Source of the DNA: a virus
Length of the DNA stretch: 39,679 bases
Virus record (IMG/VR): IMGVR_UViG_3300046524_000180
Span: 1 to 39,679 of that record
Direction: 5' to 3' (one strand)
Of this stretch, positions 1 through 7,041 are shown piece after piece; position 1 is the stretch's first letter, and every line of letters begins with the position of its first letter. Below the pieces are notes generated by a model that saw nothing but the letters and a program-made list of their open reading frames with translations, was not told the origin of the DNA and did not search any database. The translations under genes were made by a program, and so were the position numbers.

Positions 1-168
1 ACGCGCGAAGACATTGCCGCCATCACCAACATGAAGCTCAGCAGCGTCTGCGGGCGGGTGCGCGAGTTGCTCGACGCCGGTCGTCTAGCGGTTGTCGGCA
101 GCCGCAAAGACCTCGCCACACACACGAAACAGCAGTTGCTTGCCGTCGTGGCGAAGGCGGCCGCGTGA
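1..168 (+). CDS. winged-helix DNA-binding protein, 3' part only
   Basis: The frame is open from base 1 to the TGA at 166-168; the 5' end lies outside the window. The visible 55 residues resemble the end of a winged helix-turn-helix domain: DIAAITNMKLSSVCGRVREL looks like the turn and recognition helix, followed by a GRLAVVG wing. Small phage proteins of this kind usually sit just before the replication gene and act as regulators or replication accessories. The stop overlaps the GTG start of the next gene, so the two are translationally coupled. The exact role is unknown. Confidence 0.6.
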   Translation, partial: TREDIAAITNMKLSSVCGRVRELLDAGRLAVVGSRKDLATHTKQQLLAVVAKAAA

Positions 169-419
169 GCCACCACCTCGTCAACATCGCGATGGGCATC
201 AGCCTGCCGGGCACGCCGAAGTGGATTCTTTGCGTCCTTTCGCACCTCGCGACGATGTCGACGGGGAAGGTCGAGACCACGACGGCGGATCTCGCTCAGG
301 CCTGCGGCTTCTCGCAGTCGTGCGTGCGCGACCAGATCAAGCGCCTCGAACGCGCCGGCCTGATCGAGGCTGAGCGTCTGGCCAAGGGCGCGCTCGTCAT
401 CAAGGTCAGGACGTTCTAA
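165..419 (+). CDS. small winged-helix protein (phage early operon)
   Basis: This 84-residue protein starts at a GTG that overlaps the previous stop (GTGA). Residues about 35-75 form a helix-turn-helix: TTADLAQACGFSQSCVRDQI is followed by KRLERAGLIEAE, a typical recognition helix and wing. The N-terminal LVNIAMGISLPGTPKWILCVL is typical of phage proteins that precede an O-like replication gene. It is probably a DNA-binding helper of replication or an early regulator. The stop codon abuts the ATG of the replication gene, so all three genes are one operon. Confidence 0.65.
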   Translation: MSHHLVNIAMGISLPGTPKWILCVLSHLATMSTGKVETTTADLAQACGFSQSCVRDQIKRLERAGLIEAERLAKGALVIKVRTF

Positions 420-1604
420 ATGATCGCGCTTGCCGAAGTCATCCACATGCCAGAACACCGCGGCGCACAGCTCGAGGACGGCTACATGCGTGTCGCCAAC
501 GAACTGGCGCGCGCGATCACCTGGGCACGTCTGACGTCGAACCAGCGCTGCATTCTCGACGTGGTGATGTGGCAGACCTACGGCTTCAACAAGTCCGTCG
601 ACGACATCGCGCGGGCGCAGTTCGCCGCCGAAACGGGTATTGACCCGTCTGACGTCCGGATCGTACTGAACCAACTGGTTGAGCTGAACATCATCACGCG
701 GGGCGAAGGCCGGTATGCACGTTCGTACAGCATCAACAAGCGCCACGCTACGTGGAAGCTGCCAGAGGCGCGCAAGCTCGTGAATAAACCTGGTTATCAG
801 GGGGGAAATTCCCTCCTCAACGGGGGGGAAGTTCCCTTTTTTGAGGGGGGAGATTCCCCGATTGAAGGGGGGAAATTCCCCCCCACAAAAGACAACTCCA
901 AAAAACATAACCAAAAGACAACTCCAAAAGAAAACCTTTCGCGCTCGCTTCGCGAACGCTTTGAGATTTTCTGGGAGGCGTACCCGCGTAAGCGATCCAA
1001 GACAACGGCCGAAAAGGCCTTTGCCAAGCTCAACCCGAACGAGCAGCTCTTCAACGACCTGATGGCAGGTCTGGGGCGTGCCAAGACTTCGGAAGACTGG
1101 GCGAACCCGAAATTCATCCCGCACGCCGGCACATGGCTGAGCGCTGGCGGCTGGATGGACGAAATCCAATCCGCGTACACCGATGACGAACTTGCCGTGA
1201 TCCGAGCCTTTAACCAGGCGCTCGGGGAGCGTATCGGCACGGTGGACGAGGCAGTCTTTGTCGAGGCGCGCGCCGGCGCGATCCGCGCATTCATGGGGAA
1301 GCTGGCTGCAGACCCTGAGGCATGGAAGCGGTATTTCCCGGCTGTGCGCGACAAGGTCGAGCTGCCTCCGCACGCGGGCTTCGATTACCTGATCAGCCCG
1401 AAAGGCTATGGCGACGTCAAGGGGCGCATGGCGATAAAGCGCAATCCGGACGGCACCCGCGCATCGGGCGACTGGGACAAGTCGGCGAGCGGCATCAAGG
1501 CGAAGGCGACGGAGTTGGGCATTCCATTCACGGACGAAGACGTAGTGCCCGCCATTGCGGCGCGTGTACGGGCAGCTATCGCAAAACAGGAGCAACAGCA
1601 ATGA
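420..1604 (+). CDS. O: lambda O-like replication initiator carrying the origin
   Basis: The 394-residue protein is most likely the phage replication initiator. Residues 20-115 match the lambda O N-terminal DNA-binding domain: GYMRVANELARAI, then VVMWQTYGFNKSVDDIARAQ and a winged-helix segment. Residues 127-156 are a low-complexity Gly/Pro linker encoded by four G-run/C-run iterons, followed by a Lys/Asn/Thr-rich stretch. From about residue 181, FEIFWEAYPRKRSK and AFAKL match a C-terminal domain common in phage replisome organisers. The last 130 residues are not recognised. No P-like or DnaC-like loader gene follows, so this protein may recruit the host helicase itself. ATG 420 directly follows the preceding TAA. 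Confidence 0.85.
   Translation: MIALAEVIHMPEHRGAQLEDGYMRVANELARAITWARLTSNQRCILDVVMWQTYGFNKSVDDIARAQFAAETGIDPSDVRIVLNQLVELNIITRGEGRYARSYSINKRHATWKLPEARKLVNKPGYQGGNSLLNGGEVPFFEGGDSPIEGGKFPPTKDNSKKHNQKTTPKENLSRSLRERFEIFWEAYPRKRSKTTAEKAFAKLNPNEQLFNDLMAGLGRAKTSEDWANPKFIPHAGTWLSAGGWMDEIQSAYTDDELAVIRAFNQALGERIGTVDEAVFVEARAGAIRAFMGKLAADPEAWKRYFPAVRDKVELPPHAGFDYLISPKGYGDVKGRMAIKRNPDGTRASGDWDKSASGIKAKATELGIPFTDEDVVPAIAARVRAAIAKQEQQQ
799..945 (+). other. ori: putative phage replication origin (iterons plus AT-rich segment)
   Basis: Four near-identical iterons of the form GGGGGGAAATTCCC lie at 800-816, 822-836, 845-859 and 867-884. Their G-runs end at 805, 828, 850 and 872, a 22-23 bp period that puts all sites on one helix face. 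Each is an imperfect palindrome (G-run, A/T core, C-run). Next to them is an A-rich stretch with a perfect 17-bp direct repeat, AAAAGACAACTCCAAAA, at 887-903 and 913-929, a plausible unwinding element. Lambda has the same order, iterons then an AT-rich region inside gene O. The repeats fall in the linker of the O-like protein. Confidence 0.8.
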
Positions 1605-1789
1605 CGATCGGTCTCGGCGGTTTGGTTTTCGCGATTTTCCTTTTCCTGAAGCTTGCCGGTATCGGCGCCGTTGCGACGTGGTCGTGGTGGTGGGTCACGT
1701 GCCCGCTATGGCTCGGCTTTGCCGTCTGGGCCGTGCTTATGGTGCTTGCTGGTGCTCTCGCAATCCTGTTCAAGGTCTGGGCTCGGTAA
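1601..1789 (+). CDS. small membrane protein (transmembrane Fragile-X-F type)
   Basis: The 62-residue protein starts at ATG 1601, overlapping the stop of the O-like gene (ATGA). It is almost entirely hydrophobic, with two predicted membrane segments (about residues 3-26 and 35-58) joined by a Trp-rich turn, WSWWWVTCP. Short phage proteins with this Trp-rich pattern are often labelled transmembrane Fragile-X-F protein; their function is unknown. A larger reading frame that begins inside O ends here, but only this part has membrane-protein character. Its stop overlaps the next start (TAATG). Confidence 0.7.
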   Translation: MTIGLGGLVFAIFLFLKLAGIGAVATWSWWWVTCPLWLGFAVWAVLMVLAGALAILFKVWAR

Positions 1790-2385
1790 TGACCAGCCGC
1801 ACGAACGCTTTGCGCTACCCAGAAGGCACGACGACCGTCGGCACCGCTCGCGTGCGCGAAGACAAGACGGTCGGCCGCAGCTATGCGGAACGCGAGTTGA
1901 TGCGCCGCACTGTCAATGCGCCGCACAGCACGTTCGACGAGGTTGCCGACGGCATCTCGGAGAGCGTGAAGGCTTCTGCCGCTGTCGCCGCGCAAATCGG
2001 CCAGCCTGCGCCGCTCGGCAACGCGATCACACGCCTGACGAAGCCGGCACGCCCGGCGAAGACACCGAAGTACCGCAACACGAAGTGCGAAAGCGGCGGC
2101 ATCAAGTTCGACAGCAAGCGGGAAATGATGCGCTGGCACGAACTTGTGCAGATGCAGGCGCGAGGCGAGATCAGTGAACTGGAATTGCAGGTTCCGTTCA
2201 TTCTTGATCAGGGTTTCAAGGCTTTCGGAGTGACGTTTCGTGTCTGGAAGTACATCGCCGACTTCGTTTATCAGAAAGATGGCCAGACGGTAATCGAGGA
2301 CGTGAAAGGGATCCGCACTCGTGAGTATCTAACCAAGAAACGTTTCATGGCCCGTAGAGGCCTCGAAATCACGGAGGTGAAGTAA
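1789..2385 (+). CDS. DUF1064 family, PD-(D/E)XK-like nuclease
   Basis: The 198-residue protein begins at the ATG overlapping the previous stop. Its C-terminal half (about 80-198) is a DUF1064 domain: KYRNTKCESGGIKFDSKRE, then YIADFVY and VIEDVKGIRT. This order (Glu; Asp in a strand; ExK in the next strand) matches the PD-(D/E)XK nuclease core, with Glu, Asp and Glu-x-Lys as likely metal ligands. Family members are found in phage replication regions and are thought to act as Holliday-junction or flap nucleases. The first 80 residues are probably flexible and unrelated. Confidence 0.75.
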   Translation: MTSRTNALRYPEGTTTVGTARVREDKTVGRSYAERELMRRTVNAPHSTFDEVADGISESVKASAAVAAQIGQPAPLGNAITRLTKPARPAKTPKYRNTKCESGGIKFDSKREMMRWHELVQMQARGEISELELQVPFILDQGFKAFGVTFRVWKYIADFVYQKDGQTVIEDVKGIRTREYLTKKRFMARRGLEITEVK

Positions 2386-3045
2386 ATGGGCGGTCGTAAA
2401 TGGTCAGAGCAGGAAGATGCCGTGCTGCGAGACGTCGGCGCCACCGACGTGACGCTGCATTCGCAGATGCACAGGTTGCCGGGCCGCGAGTGGAATGCCG
2501 CGAAGTGCCGTGCGGCGAAGCTCGGGATAAGCCTTTTGAACCGGGTTGAGTGGACCGAAGAAGAGCGTCAGATCTTGCGTGAGATCTGGGCGAGCAATCT
2601 GTCGATCAAGATCGGTATGAAGCGCCTTCCGCACCGCAGCTACGCCGCCGCCCGCTCAGAAGCACAGCGCCTCGGCATTGGTGGCAAACGTGGAACGACG
2701 GGGCGAACGGGTTATGCATACGTGCAACCCGCTATCGAAGCGGCATTGAAGATTGAGTCACCGCAACGCGCGGATCAATTGGCATCTGCTACCGGCGCCA
2801 CGATTCGGCAAGTGCACAAGGTATTGCGCGCCGGCCATTCGAAGGTGTTCCGCATCGACGGATGGGTCCGCAAAGCGACGTTTGGCGACCCGGCGGCATG
2901 CTGGGCTTTGGGCAGCGCACCAGATGCGCCGCGGCCCGACCCGAAGCCCGCTCACGTCTCACAAAAAGAGTCCGCCGCCCGCGTGCGCGTGCGCCGCGGC
3001 CAGTTCAATCCGTTCGCAACTCTGGTGATGCAGGTGGCCGCATGA
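2386..3045 (+). CDS. SANT/Myb-like DNA-binding protein
   Basis: The 219-residue protein starts immediately after the DUF1064 stop. Its N-terminal half has two similar segments, KWSEQEDAVLRDVGA and EWTEEERQILREIWA, each followed by a helix with RLPGR or RLPHR and a block of the type KCRAAKLGI or ARSEAQRLGI. This is the pattern of tandem SANT/Myb-like helical repeats. Residues about 115-165 look like a second helix-turn-helix (RADQLASATGATIRQVHKVL). It is probably a sequence-specific regulator of the early or middle operon; its targets cannot be read from the sequence. Confidence 0.55.
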   Translation: MGGRKWSEQEDAVLRDVGATDVTLHSQMHRLPGREWNAAKCRAAKLGISLLNRVEWTEEERQILREIWASNLSIKIGMKRLPHRSYAAARSEAQRLGIGGKRGTTGRTGYAYVQPAIEAALKIESPQRADQLASATGATIRQVHKVLRAGHSKVFRIDGWVRKATFGDPAACWALGSAPDAPRPDPKPAHVSQKESAARVRVRRGQFNPFATLVMQVAA

Positions 3046-3398
3046 AGCTCTACCTCGCCGGCCCGATGACGGGTTATCCCGAACAGAACTTCCCGCTATT
3101 TCACGCTGAGACGGCGCGCCTGCGCGCGCTGGGCTTCGAGATCGTCAATCCGGCGGAACTCAATGAGGGCAGCGACGGCGATTGGCTCGCATGCATGCGC
3201 GTCGACATTGTCCACGTAGTTTATTGCGACGGCATCGCGCTACTTCCTGGCTGGGAGCAATCGCGCGGCGCGGCGATCGAGCACAACCTCATTCGCGACC
3301 TCGGTTTGCGGGTGTACATGGCGCATCACTTGATCGGCCTGGCTGGCGAGTTCCCGGTGATCTCGCAGGACGCATTGGTCGACGCGGAGACGGCGTGA
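3042..3398 (+). CDS. DUF4406 protein (nucleoside deoxyribosyltransferase-like)
   Basis: The 118-residue protein starts MKLYLAGPMTGYPEQNFPLF, the hallmark of DUF4406. This family is related in fold to nucleoside 2-deoxyribosyltransferases: the LAGPMTG loop would bind the nucleotide. The segment DGIALLPGWEQSRGAAIEHN is also characteristic. Phage members may act in nucleotide metabolism or DNA modification, but no activity is established. The ATG overlaps the preceding stop (ATGA), and the next gene starts at a GTG overlapping this stop. Confidence 0.75.
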   Translation: MKLYLAGPMTGYPEQNFPLFHAETARLRALGFEIVNPAELNEGSDGDWLACMRVDIVHVVYCDGIALLPGWEQSRGAAIEHNLIRDLGLRVYMAHHLIGLAGEFPVISQDALVDAETA

Positions 3399-3526
3399 AG
3401 AAATCAATTCTGATGCTAGTGCTGGCAGTCGTTCTGGCTGGTCCGCATATTCCCGAGCCGTCTTGCTGGATCGCAGCTGCGCTGTGCTTCGTTGCATCGC
3501 TCGGCTGCATGGGGAAGGGCGAGTGA
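3395..3526 (+). CDS. 43-residue membrane or secreted peptide
   Basis: A GTG at 3395 overlaps the DUF4406 stop, and the frame ends at a TGA that overlaps the next ATG, so the gene is fully coupled on both sides. The product has a Lys-Lys N-terminus and a hydrophobic stretch (residues 4-16) and a second one around residues 25-36, like a tiny inner-membrane protein. No family is recognised. The case rests on tight coupling and hydrophobic composition. Confidence 0.5.
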   Translation: MKKSILMLVLAVVLAGPHIPEPSCWIAAALCFVASLGCMGKGE

Positions 3527-3978
3527 TGTTGTCGCGAAAGACGTCGATGAAGCGGAGCGGCTTCAAACGCAAACAGACCGATGCATTCAAGACGACGTTT
3601 CACACCCAGACGCTGATGCGCAAGGCGGCGATCAAGACGAAGAAGAAGCGCGTCACGGTCGCCGAGGGCGCGAAGTATCTCGCCGCGTGTCGCAACGAGC
3701 CCTGTTACTTGCGCGTGCCGGGCGTGTGCCGCCTGAACCCTATGGACGACACCGTCGTGCCGTGCCATTCAAATCAGTCGCGCCATGGCAAAGCAGGTGG
3801 CCTCAAGGCAGTCAACGAATTCACCGTGCCGGGCTGCAACCCATGCCATAGGTGGATTGATCAGAACCGCGTCGGCACACCGAAGCAGGTCAAGTTCGAC
3901 GTTTGGGACGCAGGCTATGAGATGTGGGTGCCCGTGCGCGCTCGCAAGATGGGATTGGACATGCAGGAGGCGATTTGA
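3526..3978 (+). CDS. DUF1364 (YbcO-like) nuclease family protein
   Basis: The start is ATG 3526, overlapping the previous stop (TGATG). After a basic N-terminus (about 50 residues rich in Lys/Arg) comes CYLRVPGVCRLNP, a His-containing segment (PCHSNQSRHGK) and PGCNPCHRWIDQ. This Cys/His pattern matches DUF1364, the family of YbcO of the E. coli DLP12 prophage, which is regarded as a metal-binding HNH-like nuclease. Such genes lie in the ninR-like region of lambdoid phages between replication and Q, as here. The 150-residue length includes an unusually long basic N-terminal extension. Confidence 0.75.
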   Translation: MLSRKTSMKRSGFKRKQTDAFKTTFHTQTLMRKAAIKTKKKRVTVAEGAKYLAACRNEPCYLRVPGVCRLNPMDDTVVPCHSNQSRHGKAGGLKAVNEFTVPGCNPCHRWIDQNRVGTPKQVKFDVWDAGYEMWVPVRARKMGLDMQEAI

Positions 3979-4292
3979 GATTGCTTGTGAGACTGCGGTT
4001 GCCTTCGGCGTGGCGCGCGCGACGCTGGCGGGAAGACTACGAAATATTCGAGTGCGTTGTTGTGCGGCTGCGTGGGCCTGAATCCAATTTCGCGCACGGC
4101 GAGCGCGGAGCGACGTACATCCGGGCCGACATCGACTTACCCGAGAAGTACCGGAACGAGAAGCTGCTGGATGTGTGGAATCCGGATGGGACATATCCGG
4201 TGGAGGTGGTGGTGAATCACAACCGAAAGACGCTGGCGGCGTTTCTCGCCAGTGGTGATCTGGAGTGGGACGTAAGGGAGAAAGAAGCGTGA
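3975..4292 (+). CDS. hypothetical protein, TTG start
   Basis: No family is recognised. The 105-residue frame lies between two coupled genes; a TTG at 3975 overlaps the previous TGA and is preceded by GGAGG at 3966-3970, five bases upstream. A GTG at 3987 is an alternative start. The N-terminus is Arg-rich, and the rest is a soluble mixed sequence with a likely strand region (GATYIRADIDLP, YPVEVVVNHN). Third-position GC bias supports coding. The stop overlaps the GTG of the next gene. Confidence 0.6.
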   Translation: MRLLVRLRLPSAWRARRWREDYEIFECVVVRLRGPESNFAHGERGATYIRADIDLPEKYRNEKLLDVWNPDGTYPVEVVVNHNRKTLAAFLASGDLEWDVREKEA

Positions 4293-4768
4293 TTGAGTTG
4301 CGCCCGATTACCAGGGATGACGCATTCGAGTTCATTCGCACCCACCATCGCCATCACAACGTTCCAGTCGGCGGCCTCTGGTGGCAGGCCGTCCACGACG
4401 TCGATGGGTCAATCTGCGGCGTCGCCGTTACTGGTCGCCCAGTCGCCCGGCCTTTGGACGATGGGCTGACCGCCGAAGTCACGCGCCTTTGTACGAACGG
4501 TGCTGCGAATGCCTGCTCAATGCTGTATGCGGCTGCGCGGCGCGTGGCCGTAGATAAAGGGTTTCGTCGTGGACTGACATACATCCTTGCGTCGGAAGAC
4601 GGCGCAAGTCTGCGCGCCGCTGGATGGAGACTCCTATGGGAGGTCAAGGGCCGCTCTTGGAATTGTCCGGCGCGACCCAGGGTGGACAAGCATCCGACCG
4701 AGAATAAGACCGCCTATGGATGGGGTGCATGGCCGAATTTCACCGCTGAACATGAGGCAACCCAATGA
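4289..4768 (+). CDS. XF1762-like family protein (GNAT-related)
   Basis: The 159-residue protein starts at GTG 4289, overlapping the preceding stop. It reads VIELRPITRDDAFEFIRTHH, then GVAVTGRPVARPLDDG, TAEVTRLCTNGAANACSMLY and SLRAAGWRLLWEVKGRSW. These are the conserved blocks of the XF1762 family found in many phages, which resembles GNAT acetyltransferases in overall pattern. A substrate is not known. A longer start at GTG 4265 exists but would overlap the previous gene by 28 bases. Confidence 0.7.
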   Translation: MIELRPITRDDAFEFIRTHHRHHNVPVGGLWWQAVHDVDGSICGVAVTGRPVARPLDDGLTAEVTRLCTNGAANACSMLYAAARRVAVDKGFRRGLTYILASEDGASLRAAGWRLLWEVKGRSWNCPARPRVDKHPTENKTAYGWGAWPNFTAEHEATQ

Positions 4769-5025
4769 GCGCACACGCCTATATCCATTACGCCGACGTC
4801 CCCAGCGAACTGACGGCGTCGAGCAGCCAGCGCATTGACAGCGCTACCGGCGCCAAGCTGATCTCGTTCGATGGCTGTCCGCTGACGGGGCAGATCGACA
4901 CACGCAACCCGGCCGAGCCGATGCGGTTGCAGGTCGAGTTTCCGTTCCCTCGTAGCGCCGAACTGCGCAACGCGTTGATCGACTGGCTAATGCACTGGGG
5001 CATTCACTTCACGGTGGTCATGTGA
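4765..5025 (+). CDS. hypothetical protein
   Basis: This 86-residue acidic to neutral protein has no recognised family. Its ATG overlaps the previous stop (ATGA) and its TGA overlaps the following GTG, so it is embedded in the operon. The C-terminal half (LQVEFPFPRSAELRNALIDW) looks like a strand followed by an amphipathic helix. No membrane segment or motif is visible. Confidence 0.6.
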   Translation: MSAHAYIHYADVPSELTASSSQRIDSATGAKLISFDGCPLTGQIDTRNPAEPMRLQVEFPFPRSAELRNALIDWLMHWGIHFTVVM

Positions 5026-5288
5026 GCGCGCCGGCCGAACGCCGCAAGGGCGGAGAACTCGCAAAGCTGGCCGGCATGTGGTCCAACGAGCAGGCCTTCT
5101 GGGATTGGGTGGGCCTGATTCAGGAAAACCCGTGCAATGGTCCGAGCATGGCCGCGTCGTTCATTCGGGCGGTATGCAAGGTCGCGAGCCGCGCAGATTT
5201 AGACCACGACGCCGATGCGCGCGCCCGGTTCGATCAACACATCCGTAAGCCCTACGCGAAGTACCGCGCATCGGTGGGCTGTGTATGA
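5022..5288 (+). CDS. hypothetical protein
   Basis: An 88-residue protein with a GTG start that overlaps the previous stop and a stop that overlaps the next ATG. The central part, MWSNEQAFWDWVGLIQENPC, and the following SMAASFIRAVCKVASRADLD look helical. A family cannot be named. Small genes in this position, between the nuclease genes and the Q-like gene, are often dispensable accessory genes. Confidence 0.6.
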   Translation: MSAPAERRKGGELAKLAGMWSNEQAFWDWVGLIQENPCNGPSMAASFIRAVCKVASRADLDHDADARARFDQHIRKPYAKYRASVGCV

Positions 5289-5902
5289 GGGCCTACTGGC
5301 GCGACGCGCGCGATCCGGCGATTGTGCTCGAGGAAAAACAGAACGAAACCTGCCTAGGCTGTGAGGAGTTGCAAACCAGCCGGTGGTCTGGAACACGGAA
5401 ATATGTATGCAGCAGTGGCGTCCAGAAGGCATCGACGGACATCTACGAAATGCGGCGCTGCAAGAAATACTCTGACGGGGTGAACATGACGCTGGACCAA
5501 AGCGAACAAATCGAAGAACTGCTGCTCAACTGGTACCGCTGGCAGATCTGCCAATCGAATGCCGAGCTGCTCGCGCACTACTACCGCCCCGAAGATCGTA
5601 CGTGCCGTGGCTACGAGACGCCAGCCGGTGTCGACGAACTGACCGAAGAGGCCTATGACTGGGTCGACGACCAGCTCGCTGCGCAGGTCGACACCGTCAT
5701 GGATGACCTTTCGCACCGCGGCACGCTGACGGCGGAGATGCGCGCGGCGATCAGCACCAGTATGCGCAACAAGGTGTGTGGCCGTTCTGTTTGGAGCAGT
5801 GGGCGCGCCGGCGACCAGCACGAGACGTATCAGGCAGCCAAGGAAAATTTACTTCCTATGTTCCTGTCGCGCCGTCTCGTCAACGTTCATGCGCTCGTGT
5901 GA
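5285..5902 (+). CDS. zinc-ribbon protein fused to a Q-like antiterminator-type domain
   Basis: The 205-residue protein has two parts. Residues 1-66 contain CLGCEEL, then YVCSSG and RRCKKY, a likely zinc-binding knuckle. From residue 68, a helical domain begins (MTLDQSEQIEELLLNWYRWQ) and ends with AAISTSMRNKVCGRSVWSSG. The second part resembles proteins that occupy the antitermination (Q) position in betaproteobacterial phages. Being last in the early operon, before the late genes, fits a late activator. A GGGGTG-preceded ATG at 5487 could give a separate shorter protein from the second part only. The Q assignment is an inference. Confidence 0.55.
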   Translation: MRAYWRDARDPAIVLEEKQNETCLGCEELQTSRWSGTRKYVCSSGVQKASTDIYEMRRCKKYSDGVNMTLDQSEQIEELLLNWYRWQICQSNAELLAHYYRPEDRTCRGYETPAGVDELTEEAYDWVDDQLAAQVDTVMDDLSHRGTLTAEMRAAISTSMRNKVCGRSVWSSGRAGDQHETYQAAKENLLPMFLSRRLVNVHALV

Positions 5903-5928
5903 GGGTCAAATATAGTCTGCTTGCGACG

Positions 5929-5955
5929 GGCGCCAGCGTATATTGGCGCGCCCGA
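5929..5955. repeat. imperfect inverted repeat after the early operon
   Basis: GGGCGCCA at 5929-5936 faces TGGCGCGCCC at 5944-5953 across a short AT-containing centre. There is no T-run, so it is not an obvious intrinsic terminator. It separates the early operon from the cargo membrane-protein gene and could be an operator or a transcript-processing hairpin. The bases after it (5975-6005) are AT-rich and may hold the cargo gene's promoter, but no convincing -35 box is visible. Confidence 0.3.
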
Positions 5956-6017
5956 TGAGGCACTGCAATTCGGTGAAGTAGAATTATATTTCCCGGTGGC
6001 ATATCGCCCTCGATCTT

Positions 6018-6680
6018 ATGGCTGGCGTACAAATGGATGCTCTACTCAATATTGGGAAGATTGCAGTCATTGGCGGGGGAATCATCTTTGCCATCTTTGT
6101 CCTGCTTGCAATCGCCGGTTTTTTTCTCGAGGCTCAAGAATCGAGAAAGTTGAGGCGCGCTAACGAAGAAAAGCTCAATGTTGTTGAGCAACGTGTCCTA
6201 GATGAACCTGGAAAGCCCCAACTGGCGTGGGATCTCGCTCGCGCCAAGCTGGAAAACTATCTTGATCGCAACCTGAGTCAGGTGAGCTCGATTTTATGGC
6301 TGACGTACATAGTGATGGTCGCCGGGTTCAGTCTGATCTTGTACGGCTTGTATAAGTCGTTTGATTCCTCTGGTAGCGTAACGATTGCCGTAGTGGGATC
6401 GGCATCGGGCGTGATCATAAGCTTCATCGGCGGCTCGTTCCTCCTGATCTATAAATCGATAATTGAGCAATCGAGTAACTACGTCTCAATCTTGGAGCGT
6501 ATCAACGCGGTCGGGATGGCGGTCCAGGTTTTAAGTGGAATCCCCGATGATCAAGCGGAGTTGAAGCATAAGACCACCGCGCAGCTTGCGAGCGATCTTA
6601 TTAAAATATATAGCGTGGCGGACACGAAGATGTCGAACACTAGGTCGTCGACAACGCGGCGAGTTAGGAGGCAGCGGTAA
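6018..6680 (+). CDS. membrane protein resembling the TRADD-N-associated membrane domain
   Basis: The 220-residue protein has three predicted membrane segments: about 13-36, 90-113 and 121-146. Between them is a charged helix (38-88) with the block LARAKLENYLDRNLSQVSSI, and after TM3 the block SNYVSILERINAVGMAVQVL. This arrangement and wording match the membrane module called the TRADD-N-associated membrane domain, described from bacterial conflict (immunity) systems. Here no adaptor or NTPase domain is fused. The last 15 residues are basic. The gene is lower in GC than its neighbours and lies alone between the early and late regions, the usual site of cargo genes. A role in phage exclusion or abortive defence is inference. 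ATG 6033 is an alternative start. Confidence 0.65.
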   Translation: MAGVQMDALLNIGKIAVIGGGIIFAIFVLLAIAGFFLEAQESRKLRRANEEKLNVVEQRVLDEPGKPQLAWDLARAKLENYLDRNLSQVSSILWLTYIVMVAGFSLILYGLYKSFDSSGSVTIAVVGSASGVIISFIGGSFLLIYKSIIEQSSNYVSILERINAVGMAVQVLSGIPDDQAELKHKTTAQLASDLIKIYSVADTKMSNTRSSTTRRVRRQR

Positions 6681-6785
6681 ACAGGCCCGAGTGCCGGCAA
6701 AAGCAGCGGGCAGAACTTTTTTACATCCCCTCTTGTGAAGCCAAAAGAAATAGGCTACATTCATTCCCGGAAAGATGCGTCCGCG

Positions 6786-6819
6786 AAACCCGCCAGTCGA
6801 GAGACTCGCGGGTTTTTTC
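6786..6819 (+). terminator. intrinsic terminator
   Basis: AAACCCGC-C-AGTC, a GAGA loop, then GACT-C-GCGGGTTTTTT form a long hairpin followed by six T. It closes the transcript of the cargo membrane-protein gene and lies just upstream of the small gene at 6840. Confidence 0.85.
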
Positions 6820-6839
6820 ATTTCTGCTCGGAGATCGAC

Positions 6840-7037
6840 ATGGAAGACATGAGCGAAGCCGAGCAGGCGATGCTATTCGAGTGGACGCAAACGACGGTCG
6901 ACGAAGCTATCGTCGCCGGCCTGATCGTTCCGCCATGGCGGCCAACAGCCGGCCAACACGAGATGCTCCACGGTTATTACATTTCTGGCCTGACGCCCCC
7001 TGAGGCGGCGCTGGCTGCGTTTGGCGTGCGCCACTGA
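6840..7037 (+). CDS. hypothetical 65-residue phage protein
   Basis: ATG 6840 follows CGGAGATCGAC, a reasonable ribosome-binding site; a second ATG at 6849 is possible. The product is acidic at its N-terminus (EDMSEAEQAMLFEW) and contains WRPTAGQHEMLHGYYISGLTPPEAALAAFG, which resembles the short helix-turn-helix-like ends of small phage proteins. No function can be assigned. The longer frame from 6735 would run through the terminator and is unlikely. Confidence 0.55.
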   Translation: MEDMSEAEQAMLFEWTQTTVDEAIVAGLIVPPWRPTAGQHEMLHGYYISGLTPPEAALAAFGVRH

Positions 7038-7041
7038 AAGC

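Noticed and set aside
799-945. A CRISPR array formed by the four regular repeats
   Set aside because: The repeats are 15-18 bases with spacers of only about 5-8 bases, lie inside a coding gene and match an iteron origin far better.
5921-5944. Promoter TTGCGA ... TATATT before the cargo membrane-protein gene
   Set aside because: The spacer is only 12 bases, too short for a sigma-70 promoter.
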